Shown: one piece after another, positions 1 through 12,503 of the stretch
How positions within the stretch are numbered: position 1 is the stretch's first letter
Layout: the number at the start of each line of letters is the position of its first letter
Assembly (NCBI GenBank): GCA_025602915.1
Contig: JAHLJZ010000124.1
Coordinates: forward strand, 1-54,641
From: Paraphysoderma sedebokerense
Taxonomy: Eukaryota > Blastocladiomycota > Physodermatomycetes > Physodermatales > Physodermataceae
DNA length: 54,641 bases
Direction: 5' to 3'
Translations under genes and position numbers: made by a program
The notes under the pieces: generated by a model
Seen by the model: only the letters and a program-made list of their open reading frames with translations
Told to the model about the DNA's origin: nothing
Database searches by the model: none

Positions 1-1
1 C

Positions 2-973
2 ATTCTTGAAGACCGTTATGCGGAAGCAAAGAATGATCTGATTTTACAATTACGTACTGAGGTCACCAGAGCAGAAGAGAAATGGAATGAACGCCTCGTC
101 GCCAAATTTATCAGGAAGCAGTCATTACGAACGACCGTAAAAATGCTGCCCTGGCCGCACAGCTGCGAGAGGAAATGACTTATAACATCGAACCGAAAAT
201 GATTAGTCTGGTCGCAATTAAGAATATGGATTCGCCAAAGGTAGCAAGTCCGGTCGGTGAAAGAAATGTAGGTCCTTCTGATGAAACAGGTCCGGCCGGC
301 GAACCTACTATACTGATACCCGAAATCAATGACGAAACAGTTACAATTAATTTCCCACTATTCTACTTCGGCGACGGACTGAAACTACCCACGTTTGTGA
401 ATGTTCTACATAATGAAACAGTTGAAAAGCTGCTACCTGACAACTTCACCAAAATTCATAAATCATATATTGATGACATCCTCGAGCACGTAGTTGGGAT
501 GGACGAAGAACACACGAAACATGACTATCCCTGTCAAGTCATGGTTGCGTCTGTTATCTTCGCACTTTATGTCGCCTGTTTTAGCATTCTGATTATTATT
601 ACTCGTTCCCAACTAGTTCTCATATTTGGGATTGTGCTTCTCTTCTGCCTCTGTCTTCTTTGGCTATGTTACCGTATAGCAGAACGCAGCAAGAAAAAGA
701 GGTTGCGGGAACGTGCGGTAAGAAATTTAGTCGAGTGCATATATGTAATCGGTTGTCCCATTAATGTTTACTGCAACGTAGTTATTCGACCGACTAGACG
801 GCTATTGTAAACAATTGACGGAAGCTTCGCCCCGCCTATTTCAGAAAGATATTACGATTCAAATGATAAAAGCCTTTGATCATAAAACCTCCACACTCAA
901 ATCGGCCCGGCTGTATAAAATCACTGATCAAAGTGGAAGCGATATATATACTCCGGTGGTATGCCCCCATTAA
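2..973 (+). CDS. Unrecognised membrane protein, 5' truncated by window edge
   Basis: I do not recognise this protein. The best model has three exons: 2-61, 115-717 and 782-973, with stop TAA at 971-973. The second intron (718-781) has a good GTAAGA donor and a TAG acceptor. The first (62-114) uses a weak GTCACC donor and is less certain; a coding start at the ATG at 175 is the alternative. The visible N-terminal part is charged and predicted helical, with coiled-coil character. A globular stretch rich in Asp, Glu and Pro follows. Two adjacent hydrophobic segments (encoded at about 538-600 and 613-666) form a probable membrane hairpin, followed by a basic cluster (RSKKKRLRER). The tail after the second intron is polar and about 63 residues long. 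No catalytic motif is visible. The true N-terminus lies outside the window, so family assignment is not possible from here. Confidence 0.5.
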
Positions 974-1618
974 AACTTTGATAAATCTAAATCCGAGACA
1001 TCTGGTGTTGCTGACCGTGGTTTTATTTTACATGATGAATTCAGTATTTTAGCGTCTCATTTGAAGTCACCCCAGATACGTTCAACAGAAGAGATCTCAA
1101 TGAAGCAATATCATTTCGCTTATATAATTTAGAGGTGATTACAAATGATTGAAGTCCTTCATATATGTGACATGCTTTTGAAACAAAATGCATTTTTGCT
1201 GAAAAATGTCAAAAGCCACTGAATAGTTGTATTCAGTTTGACTCCAGAGTTGTTTTGGCGAGTAGTTGTTGCAACCTAGCGAATTGCTTTCTGAATAGTT
1301 TGCCAGCATGGAAATGATATACAAACTTAGTGACATGCAGTTCTCTTATAACAATACCGGCACTGAGCTACCTGAAGGTACGCTGGTTGATTGAATAATC
1401 TACTGAGTGATTTGGAACAAAAAATTGGAGGACTGGCATCTTTGATTATTGCCAATGTAGAGCCTAAATAAATTGCTGTAACGTAGTCGAATTTGGTGCA
1501 TAAACAAATAAGACTTTATATGGTTTATTTCAGGTCAAATTGAATACCATTTCCTTACAAGGAGTGGTCCGTCTGTCATCTGTATAAACTGAGAATTAGA
1601 AATACAGGTGACAAGATT
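974..1618. other. Intergenic, nothing recognised
   Basis: These 645 bp lie between the stop of the left-edge membrane gene and the stop of PDCD5, so this is a convergent 3'-3' interval. It is AT-rich. A 65-codon open frame on the minus strand (1139-1336) has no family resemblance or splice context, and I take it as chance. Confidence 0.6.
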
Positions 1619-2620
1619 TTAGAGATCGAAGTCCTCTTCATCCGAATCATCAAATCGCCGTCGATTGTACTATTATAATAAACATGATGGTTGCGTTATT
1701 CATTTTGCTCTTCAACAGTTGATAGAGCTCAGAAGAAGCTACGTACCACCACTTTAACCTCTTTCTTTTCTCTTTCGCCCTCGCTAATATTTTCGAGCAA
1801 ATCAATTAGCTCCTTTTCTGATATCTTTCCTCGAAGTTGACCGGATCGAGCCATATTGAGAAGTAGATCTTCTACAGATCGAGCTTTTTGCGGTTTTACC
1901 ATCTCAATACGGGATACTTCAATAGAGAGCGGAGGTTAATTTAGATTTGAGGGCAAGGCAAGCGAAAAAAGTTGAAGAGAAAGTTACATCGTTCTCGAGC
2001 TTCGTTATCAAGGATCGTCAGCAACTACAAGTTCATCAAGTAAAACATGGGGTCAGAGAAAATTCTTCTAATCAATTAACATTCGTCCAGTGGGTGGAGC
2101 ACAGAAATACAGGAGAGAATATCAAGGCCCTGAATGATGTTATTATTCAGCGATCCATTTTTGCACTTACCATAGTCTTTCTCATATCTTCCATCTGCTG
2201 TTTCCTCTGCTCGTTGTCTTCCTCTGATCCGCCGGACGGGGACATACCGGCGGGTAGAGACATACCCTGGATGTTTTCAGACAAATGTTACAAGATCATT
2301 TAAACAAGTTAGTCAGCTTCCTGCTAACGGTGAGATAAAGAACTTTATGCACAGAAATCGGAAGAACAAGGTCCAAATTGTAACAGCGGCCAAACAGGGA
2401 AATCATAATCATAGTTGAATGACTGTGGACAGAAACGAAAATGCCAATACAAACCCCACCGCCTCGTTGACCTTGTAATTCGGCCTAAATAAACGATAAA
2501 CACATTTGATCAAGATTTGGATGAAATGTTAGATTCAGCTGCGACAGCAGTTGCAACAGTGCGAGTGGACGCAAATACCATTCTCCTCGCTCTAATTGCA
2601 GCTAATTCTGAATCGTCCAT
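1619..2620 (-). CDS. PDCD5: PDCD5 / TFAR19-like DNA-binding-fold protein
   Basis: This is the programmed cell death 5 family, a small helical protein found from archaea to animals and linked to chaperonin/tubulin folding and to transcription control. Six exons join cleanly: 2579-2620, 2455-2484, 2171-2266, 1988-2024, 1747-1916 and 1669-1619. The start is MDDSELAAIRARRM, matching the family's acidic start followed by an AIR/ALR helix. A Gly/Met-rich linker follows, then the conserved core: ILDNEARERLSRIEMVKPQK, the ARSVEDLLLNMARSGQL helix, and the KISEKELIDLLE helix. The end is YNRRRFDDSDEEDFDL, the typical basic then acidic PDCD5 tail. The product is about 140 residues, close to the family's usual 125-135. 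All introns are GT-AG and 71-188 nt long. Identity is secure, but the function in this organism is inferred from the family. Confidence 0.93.
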
Positions 2621-3216
2621 TGATAATTGCAGTACTGATATAGAGTATTGATATGCAAAATGTATAAAACAGTGTGGTTTAAAGGCAGGACAAATACTAG
2701 GGAATGAAGGGAATCGCCTTTCTTCAGCCACGTCCATTCGGGCATTCCGAGTCCATAAAATCGAAATCTTCACCAATCTATTTATTCAATTACTCATATA
2801 TTTTACATTCCGTATGACTTATTGTATTAAAGCCTATCTTTATTTAATTTTGAATTTTAATAAACATGATACGATTAAATACAATTGCGGTTCAGAATAC
2901 TGGTCACTTGCAGGTTGTGACTTACGATTATACCCTAATTACTACTCACATCTATCACATAGTAGCTGATTCTCATTTTATGCAGATTTTTAATGACCTT
3001 CGACGTAAAGTAACACTTAGCTAACACTACCATCGATTTGTGGTTAAGAATAACCTTGCGCATATTCAGACTGCAAATACGATTGAGGCCTTAGAACGTC
3101 CCACACATACTACCAACCATGAAAGCCAAAATCTTCATAGATACCTTATGCAACTTCAGTACGGTGCATCCCGTAATAGTTGCCATACGATTGCTGGTTC
3201 CATGGATACAACGACT
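2621..3216. other. PDCD5 upstream region and DTD2 3' flank
   Basis: This 596-bp AT-rich gap separates two minus-strand genes. It must hold the DTD2 3' UTR and the PDCD5 promoter. I saw no TATA-like box at a convincing distance and no CACGTG. A 62-codon plus-strand frame at 3040-3228 looks like chance. Confidence 0.5.
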
Positions 3217-4016
3217 TTAGAATTCTAGTAGACAACTAAACGGGCCATTGCTTTCCATTCTCAACCGCTGCTGGAAGCCGTAAGTACCCCATCTGACTTT
3301 TACTTCTTTTTCTCCTTTAGCATCTTCTGAATTGTTTTGAGTGCAACGCATTCCTTTATCGTCGTGATGGTCTGTAACGATTCGGCTGATTTCCGTGGTA
3401 AATAGGGCGTATAGATCTTCTCCGATAGATTTGTCTACATTTGAGTGATATCTATGGAGAATGATCAAAGTAATAATCGTCAGTCACGGTAAGACGTATA
3501 AGTAGTGAAGAAATTAGCAACTAGAAGAAACCAGCAACTTACTGCAAGCTTTTGCCTTTCAACTTGGCACCTAGTGATGCTTGAGGTATGATTAAGACAG
3601 ACGAATTTGAATGTAGTATTGATGTCGGCTTGTTTGATATCGGTCGTTCAAGCGAATGTTGTGGGACGATACTGATACTGACAAGTGTAGAGGCTATATG
3701 ACGATTCACGATATCCTTCAGTTTAGCGTTGAAGGAAGTATTTACAATCTTCACAGCGGTACAAACCTACTTTCTTGACCAGATCTTGCGTAGCACCCTT
3801 AAGAAAGGTCACATAAATGATCGTGCCACTACATAATGCTTATTTCAGCCTAACCGTGGGTATCTTGGACTGTCTTCACTGACCGAGGGTACTGAAATTA
3901 GTTCAAACTTACCAGCCAATCCGGACAGACTCTGTTTCCGAAATGTCCAGAGTTGCACTTTTGCACTGTTGCAGAATACATTTAACGCAGGGTGTCGCTG
4001 AAGTTGATACCGACAT
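3217..4016 (-). CDS. DTD2: D-aminoacyl-tRNA deacylase 2-like (ATD/DTD2 type)
   Basis: This is a member of the DTD-fold tRNA proofreading deacylases, closest to vertebrate DTD2 (the so-called Animalia-specific tRNA deacylase, ATD) rather than to canonical DTD1. Four exons fit: 3913-4016, 3771-3828, 3543-3715 and 3217-3451, with introns of 84, 55 and 91 nt. They give about 189 residues; the vertebrate protein is about 168. Landmarks in order are ILQQCKSATLDI near residue 14, GTIIYVTFLKGAT near 36-48, LIIPQASLGAKLKGK in the middle, and WGTYGFQQRLRMESNGPF with a terminal CLLEF. The PQAS motif matches the PQAT of ATD and differs from the SQFT of DTD1. The Gly-Pro pair of the active site is present in NGPF. 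ATD is known to hydrolyse L-Ala mischarged on tRNA-Thr; that activity here is inference. There is an insert of about 20 residues before WGTYG. Confidence 0.82.
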
Positions 4017-7130
<3,114 letters not shown>

Positions 7131-7387
7131 GGAAAGTGAGAAAGATAGCTAGTTTAGAATAATCCCTCTTTAAAATTTGAGAATTTAGCTTTTAAACTCT
7201 GAAGAATTTCCAGTGTATAGTAGTAGCTGTAGCTCTATGTTCCCAACTCACAATGCGCAAAAGTAGAGTGCAAATTGGTCGGTTCAAAGAACAGAGATTA
7301 CATTTGTGCAAACACAAAGGAAATTATATTTTACATCGGCACAGTGCAATAGTTATGATACATCCACTATTAGAAAATACATGCACA

Positions 7388-7993
7388 TTATTGAATGGTA
7401 ATTCTTCTGCCGCCTGGTCTTTCTCTCTTAGGAATGACAACTTCCAAGACACCGTGGTCGAATTTGGCTTGTACATTTTCAGTATCGGCCGAAACCGGCA
7501 ATGGCAGTGTCCTTTTGAATGAACCTTGGAATCGTTCTCGAATGCGAGTAGTTCCACTGGTTCTTTCTTCTTGTTTTTGTGTCTCACCAGAAAGGAAAAG
7601 GGTATTATCTCTAGCCTCAACTTTTATATTTTCCTTCGGCACACCAGGCTAGTAGAAAATATTGAAACAGGCGGCAAAAGTGTTCACTTGGTAAGCTCAA
7701 ACGCCAAGAAAAGCGGCCAGGATCTAGAGACATGCAAATATACGTACCAAATCAGCTCTCACTGTTACCTGCTTTTCTTCATCGAACACATCGACTTTAG
7801 GGCTCCAAGTCATTCCTTCAGTTCCCATTGGCATCATTGCCCCAGTGGTCGGAGTCATGCCAAAAGACCGCATCATTTGGTTCATTTGGTCTTGCATACG
7901 ACGCATGGTACGATCAATGTCGCTATAACTGCCGATTTGGTCGTATGGAGTGAGGGCATTGAATGCTGGATCGTAGAATGGAGTAATGCTCAT
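7388..7993 (-). CDS. Small heat-shock protein, Hsp20/alpha-crystallin family
   Basis: This is an ATP-independent chaperone that holds unfolding proteins, about 168 residues from two exons (7748-7993 and 7388-7648) split by a 99-nt GT-AG intron. The N-terminal arm is short and Met-rich (MRRMQDQMNQMMRSFGM). The alpha-crystallin domain begins around residue 68 with WSPKVDVFDEEKQVTVRADL and continues with PGVPKENIKVEARDNTLFLS. It includes the diagnostic beta-strand run ending in AKFDHGVLEVVIPKRE. The C-terminal tail ends in the I-x-I anchoring motif (RRITIQ), which oligomeric small Hsps use to dock on neighbouring subunits. Length and layout are typical of class I-like cytosolic proteins. A TATA box and a step-type heat-shock element lie upstream, consistent with heat induction. 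Confidence 0.95.
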
Positions 7994-8084
7994 GTTTGAA
8001 TGTTTCAGTACGAAGAAGTAAGGTTTACTTTAACTTGTTGGTTACTTATACTTGTTTGCAACTCATCTCGGGAGGGAGATGTTG

Positions 8085-8092
8085 TATTTATA
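8085..8092 (-). promoter_or_regulatory. TATA box of the Hsp20 gene
   Basis: Read on the minus strand this is TATAAATA, centred about 95 bp upstream of the Hsp20 start codon. That leaves room for initiation about 30 bp downstream and a 5' UTR of roughly 60 bp. It lies 23 bp from the heat-shock element, so the two form a compact inducible promoter. Confidence 0.7.
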
Positions 8093-8115
8093 GTCTGGTC
8101 GGGCTTTGCCATGAC

Positions 8116-8140
8116 CGAATAGCGACGAAACATGTAGAAC
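8116..8140. promoter_or_regulatory. Step-type heat-shock element
   Basis: Three nGAAn pentamers (CGAAT, CGAAA, AGAAC) occur in the same orientation at exact 10-bp intervals, each pair separated by 5 bp. This is the step (gapped) form of the heat-shock element bound by trimeric HSF, described in yeast. It lies just upstream of the Hsp20 TATA box. The arrangement is seen in the sequence; binding by HSF is inference from the motif and its location. Confidence 0.6.
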
Positions 8141-9184
8141 AAAAAGTGAGACGGAATGATGTAAAATTGACCTGCACAATGCCCGAGTACTTGGCTGAGC
8201 GACCGGAGCATGAACCGAGTTTTGCGTGGAGTTGCGTCACGAGTGATAAATGAGACGATGAACATGGAGAATCCTGAATGGTGATGAGAAGGCAGCAAGG
8301 ACAATTGAACACACCTAAAGAGTTGGCAATTTTACTATGGCAGTCTCACACTTGAAGCTGCACAATCTGGGAATATTAAACAGTGTTACACTGGGTACTG
8401 CCCATCATTATGACATTACACAGAATTTAATTAACTGTTGCGTATATATTGAGTAATTGGGAGCCAAGCCGCATGCTTGCGGCAACTTTCCAACTCTCGA
8501 CGATTGAACATTCCCTCATGAACCTTTTCTTCTGCAATTTAATTTAAAATCCATTCTTACTTGTGGCGCTCATAATTGTAAATGTAACTGAAATTTATGT
8601 AGATTCTTTGTTATCTGTTGTCAGGAGCCGATTCCGAACTGGGGTCCTTATTGACGGGACCTTACGTCAAATGGACTATATATACTGAGCGGATCTTTGC
8701 GTTCTGTATACAAATATCCATGTGATCCGAGATCAAAAATCTCAGGTCCCAGGAAGAATACGAATCGACACTTCCATGCAAGGCAAGTCATGGTTGGTCA
8801 GTGTCCAGACCTCTTCAGACGCACAAGAAACTTCTTTTACTCTCAAGAAACGGACCGACTTAAGCTGATATAATCGAGTTCTCGCCTCGCCGTCAAGACA
8901 CTCACCAAGTGGCCCGTACATCTTGTCGGGGAAATAGGTGAGTCATATCGATATAATACCAAATTTATCATTGTTAGATGTGTGCCCGTATTGGGCCAAA
9001 TGAGACTAACACCGTAGACAGACGAGCGCGTTTGCAAGACAACAACTCAGTTAGTGAGCGACCACTGTCAGCATCAGACGCAGTCTCAATCTATAAGCTT
9101 CGCTAAAATTAGGGCTAATATATACGAATTGCTAGTCCTCTTATCTGTCATAGGGCGTATAAATTAATAAGTATTTCAAGTTCC
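8141..9184. other. Gene-free interval between Hsp20 and the RGS receptor
   Basis: About 1 kb lies here with no supported gene. It contains a small perfect hairpin, GCCGCA-TGCT-TGCGGC, near 8468-8483, and a stretch (about 8617-9145) with a TATATATA-like box and an 8-bp direct repeat TTATCTGT near both ends. The latter could be a relic of a mobile element, but the evidence is weak. A 64-codon minus-strand frame at 8843-9037 has no family signature. Confidence 0.4.
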
Positions 9185-11001
9185 ATGGAGTCGCAGAAAC
9201 TTCACGTACAGACATAATTATTGCTTCAGAACAGCGATGAAGAAAACTAACTTTAAACCATGTAGGGTCTTGAAGAGGGCGCATACTATGCTTACTATTC
9301 TATCGTCAATATTTATTTCGTTCTTACTACCATTTTTTACTGGACGCGACGCCATTCTGTTATTATTAACAAAAGAGCGGTAATTTCTTTCTCAATTCAT
9401 GGAATTTTCAGAATGCAATGGCTTTAAACAATTGACGAGATTACCGCTTCTATTTTGTAGTATCAAGTGGCACTCTTGTCTGTAACCTGTAACCTCGCAG
9501 CGTTCAATTTTTTCTCTGACCTGGGCGGGTTTCATAGCGCACCTGGTAGCTGCATTCCTGGCAGTTTTCTGTTGCATCTTGTAATCCCACTGAACTTCTT
9601 CTGTGAATTCATTCGCATTGTTTATGTTGTCTTGAGCTTTTTCGTCAACCGGTTCAGCGTATCTACCGATTCTCGAGGTAAAAATGTATTGACAGGAGAA
9701 ACATCGGCAGTCCAGCGGTATTTACTCCGCTTCTCGCGTTACCTTATACACTCTCCTAGTCCGACACAGAAAAATGCATCGGTTTCACCAACAGAAAATG
9801 GGGACAATGCCAACTTAAATAGTGGTTTTAAAATTAAAAGCTTATTCAAAATGATCGGGGCGTTTGTCGTCCTTGAAATTATAGTCTGGCTTTTTGCATT
9901 TGGGCTTTCCAAAAGCAACATACCACAAAATCCGTCCATTACTTGGGAAAAGTGCGAAGCGAACGCCGACATTATGTACGGGCCGATTATACTGTTATTC
10001 ATACAAGCTCTCGCGGTACCTTGGGCTTTGATGTCTTTGAAAAATGTCGGAACGGCATGTGAGTATTACATTTAATATAAAAAGTTTGCCTTAATGAAGA
10101 CATAACATGCTTATTTTATTTGATAGATTTGATGAAATTTGAAGTCAGCTTCGGAATGCTTGCCGGTGTATTTGGATTCATTTTCTACAGTTTGCTATTC
10201 GTAGTCATGCCTAACAATGACTCCGTCAAATTATTGCAGTTGAGTATAATAAATCACATATCAGCTCACAAATCATCGCTTTAACCGCTCTTTGTCGTTT
10301 TTAGCGATTTTGTGCCCAGTATTACACTAATTACTGTCCATACCGTCAGCATTGGTATTCCGACATTTTTAGTGCTGAAGCACGAGTATTCATTGAAAAC
10401 TTTGATGAAATGGAATGAAGATGACAGGGTAGCTTTCGAGAAAATTTTGTCCAGTCCTGAATTATTTCAAGAATTTAAGCTTCAACTGGCTCGCGATTTT
10501 TGCATTGGTAGTCAATCGACATCCCAATCCGCTATTACTAAATATAAGAGAAATTTCTAACTCTTACTTTCGTTAGAAAACGGTTTATTCTATGATCAAT
10601 ACAGGAAAATTCTTCCTCAACTTCCTCCATTTGACGGTAAAGTGGATCTAACCATAATAGCAGGCAATAAATGGGACAAAGCGACGGCAATGAAAAGCAT
10701 CGAAAATTATAGTTTAGAAGCCAGACAGCTGATACTTAACCTTTACCGTCAATTCATTGCATCCAATGCTCCACATGAAGTAAATATTGGTGCAACTCGT
10801 AAAGTTGCGAAGAAATGTATGGAACAGTTGGGGAGTCTTTCGCCTGAAATAATTCACGCTATTGCGAAAGAGGTAAAAGAAAATATGTTGCTTAATTCAT
10901 ACGTGAAGGTAAATTTTCATTATGATATATATGGGGATAAATCAGGCCTAACGTTGCTCACTTATAATTCTTAGTTCAAGAGAACAACGCAGGGTGTATA
11001 A
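9185..11001 (+). CDS. Seven-transmembrane receptor-like protein with C-terminal RGS domain
   Basis: Seven exons join with consistent phases: 9185-9205, 9266-9379, 9461-10058, 10127-10238, 10305-10507, 10577-10908 and 10975-11001, giving about 468 residues. The tiny first exon (MESQKLH) rests on a good CTAAC branch point and TAG acceptor, so it is plausible but the least certain part. Seven hydrophobic spans are visible: YYSIVNIYFVLTTIFYW, QVALLSVTCNLAAFNFF, the FLLHLVIPLNFFCEF region, MIGAFVVLEIIVWLFAFGL, IILLFIQALAVPWALMSL, GMLAGVFGFIFYSLLFVV and ITLITVHTVSIGIPTFLVL. The cytoplasmic tail is an RGS fold: FEKILSSPELFQEFKLQLARDF, then ENGLFYDQYRKI, and later ATRKVAKKCMEQL. RGS domains accelerate GTP hydrolysis by G-alpha. 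The layout matches plant RGS1 and the GprK-like class of fungi. The ligand is unknown. Confidence 0.85.
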
Positions 11002-11352
11002 CTTCGATAGTAGCCACTTTGCTTGAATTCATCAACAGGTCTAGCATTATTCATTCTCCTCAGCATGCAATCCTAAGTTATTACTTCAGATGACAAGAAC
11101 ATAATTTAAATCATCCTAATGCGATATTTCATTAGCATATCAATTCAAGCTAGTTGTTATTAGAATACAGAAATCTCAAATAAAAAAACCAATTCTAATT
11201 GGCAAATTACTTTACAAATGTTACAAAATATTGTTCTACAGAAAATGCATGTAGAGATTTCAAATAGTCTTAGAAAACCGATACCATAATAACATTATCA
11301 TCAATCAAATTTCTTCTGCCCGTTTTGTCACAAAAATTAGCAGTTCTCTTCC
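11002..11352. other. Convergent 3'-3' gap
   Basis: This 351-bp AT-rich interval lies between the RGS-receptor stop and the stop of the minus-strand low-complexity gene. Both 3' UTRs should be here. I see no RNA gene or repeat. Confidence 0.5.
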
Positions 11353-12125
11353 TCATTTTTCGGTGTATCCCCAATTCATAGCCAGCTTGGCCCCAATTCC
11401 ACTGTTCGTTTCCAATGCTTTGTTAGAAGGTGGTCGTTTTACTCTTTTTTCGGGGGATAAATATTTGGTTTGTTTCGATTCCGTAGCGTTGAGCAGAGTA
11501 AGTGGATCTCTGACTTTGGGATCAAACTATAAAAACCAAAGAGTCAACAACAATCGGCAAAGTATTGGTGGCAACAGTTTAGACAGACCTTGAGACTAAA
11601 TGGTTCTCCTCCCGGTATCTTTTCGTAAGTTCCTCTTTTTTTTGGAGATGGAGTAGAAGCAGGGGTGAAAATGTCATTACTATAGAACCTTGACGATGCC
11701 GATACAGCCTTCGAATCATTTGTCGATCCGCTTGAGGAGCTTTCTTTCGGTACATCGACGACTTGAGCTTCTTCGCCTGTAACGGTTGGTACATCTTGTA
11801 CCTTCAACATCTCTACCGCATCTTCTATCGTATTACTGGGACTAGAGCCGGTCGCAGAAGTTCCCGAACTTGGGGCGGTTGTGGTCGGAGTTGAAGGAGG
11901 ACTGGGACTGGGGCTTGGAGTAACTCCGATGCCAAATGACCGAGGAAGCGAGTCAATGTGGGCTCGATATTCGGATTGAAACCGTTCTCTGCCAGCGGCT
12001 GCTTCTTTCTCCCATTTCAGAAGGTCAGTTGTAAGTTGAAAACGCTTTGAAAGTTTGGAGCGTTCCTTGACGTAAGGGTTCTCGGACTTGGAACTTTTTG
12101 AGGAACTGCGGGAGGAGGTGCTCAT
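11353..12125 (-). CDS. Low-complexity protein of unknown function
   Basis: I do not recognise this gene. Two exons (11590-12125 and 11353-11526) joined by a short GT-AG intron give about 236 residues. The N-terminus is Ser/Lys rich (STSSRSSSKSSKSENPYVKE). Then comes a possible helix with LLKWEKEAAAGRERF, and a long Pro/Ser/Thr-rich linker. A more conserved-looking end contains RFYSNDIFTPASTPSPKKRG, GGEPFSLKFDPKVRDPL, and a basic segment ending in NSGIGAKLAMNWGYTEK. There is no signal peptide or membrane span. Several SP and TP sites suggest phosphorylation by proline-directed kinases. The overall look is of an intrinsically disordered nuclear or cytoplasmic protein. Confidence 0.7.
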
Positions 12126-12503
12126 GATGATAGAGTGCCGGGGAATGATACAAAGACGACAGAAATGATGAGGAGGGAGTCTTAGCGATGATTATGGGTT
12201 TTTGTATGATCGAAGGCTTTCTCGGATATAATTAAAGGTGCCACCCAATCACAATGCGCGCTTCATTTCGCCAACCAACCTGCTGTGGATGTGGCGGCCT
12301 TCGTAGAAATGCTCTGAATTCGGGCTTGACGGCATCAATTGTCCAAGGAAATAAATAGGAAAATGTATACATTCAATTTCATGCTTTTATCGTACACTGT
12401 CAAATCATACAGAATAATATGCACATCGTTCGAACTAAAATAAAATACAGAGTACAGGGTATACTATGTGTAGAAGACAGGCTTAGCAACACAATCACTA
12501 TTT
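12126..12503. other. Intergenic promoter/3' flank
   Basis: These 378 bp separate two minus-strand genes. They hold the 3' flank of the kinase gene and the promoter of the low-complexity gene. I see no distinct motif. AT content rises toward the kinase stop codon. Confidence 0.4.

Noticed and set aside
3716-3770. A 22-nt intron within DTD2 (GTAGGT to GAAG)
   Set aside because: A normal 55-nt intron ending at the next CTGAAG, with a CTAAAC branch point, also keeps the frame and fits family length as well. The micro-intron is not needed.
3829-3912. Two tiny introns (34 and 26 nt) around a short exon in DTD2
   Set aside because: A single 84-nt GT-AG intron over the same span gives a better match to DTD2 and is of normal size for this window.
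8617-9145. Possible solitary LTR relic with a TATATATA box and an 8-bp direct repeat near the ends
   Set aside because: The right end lacks the expected CA terminus, no second copy is visible, and an 8-bp repeat can arise by chance. It is too weak to annotate as an element.
11544-11794. Cys-rich tail of the low-complexity protein
   Set aside because: The Cys-rich end arises from reading into the intron; the GT-AG junction to FDPKVRDPL gives a longer and more coherent protein.
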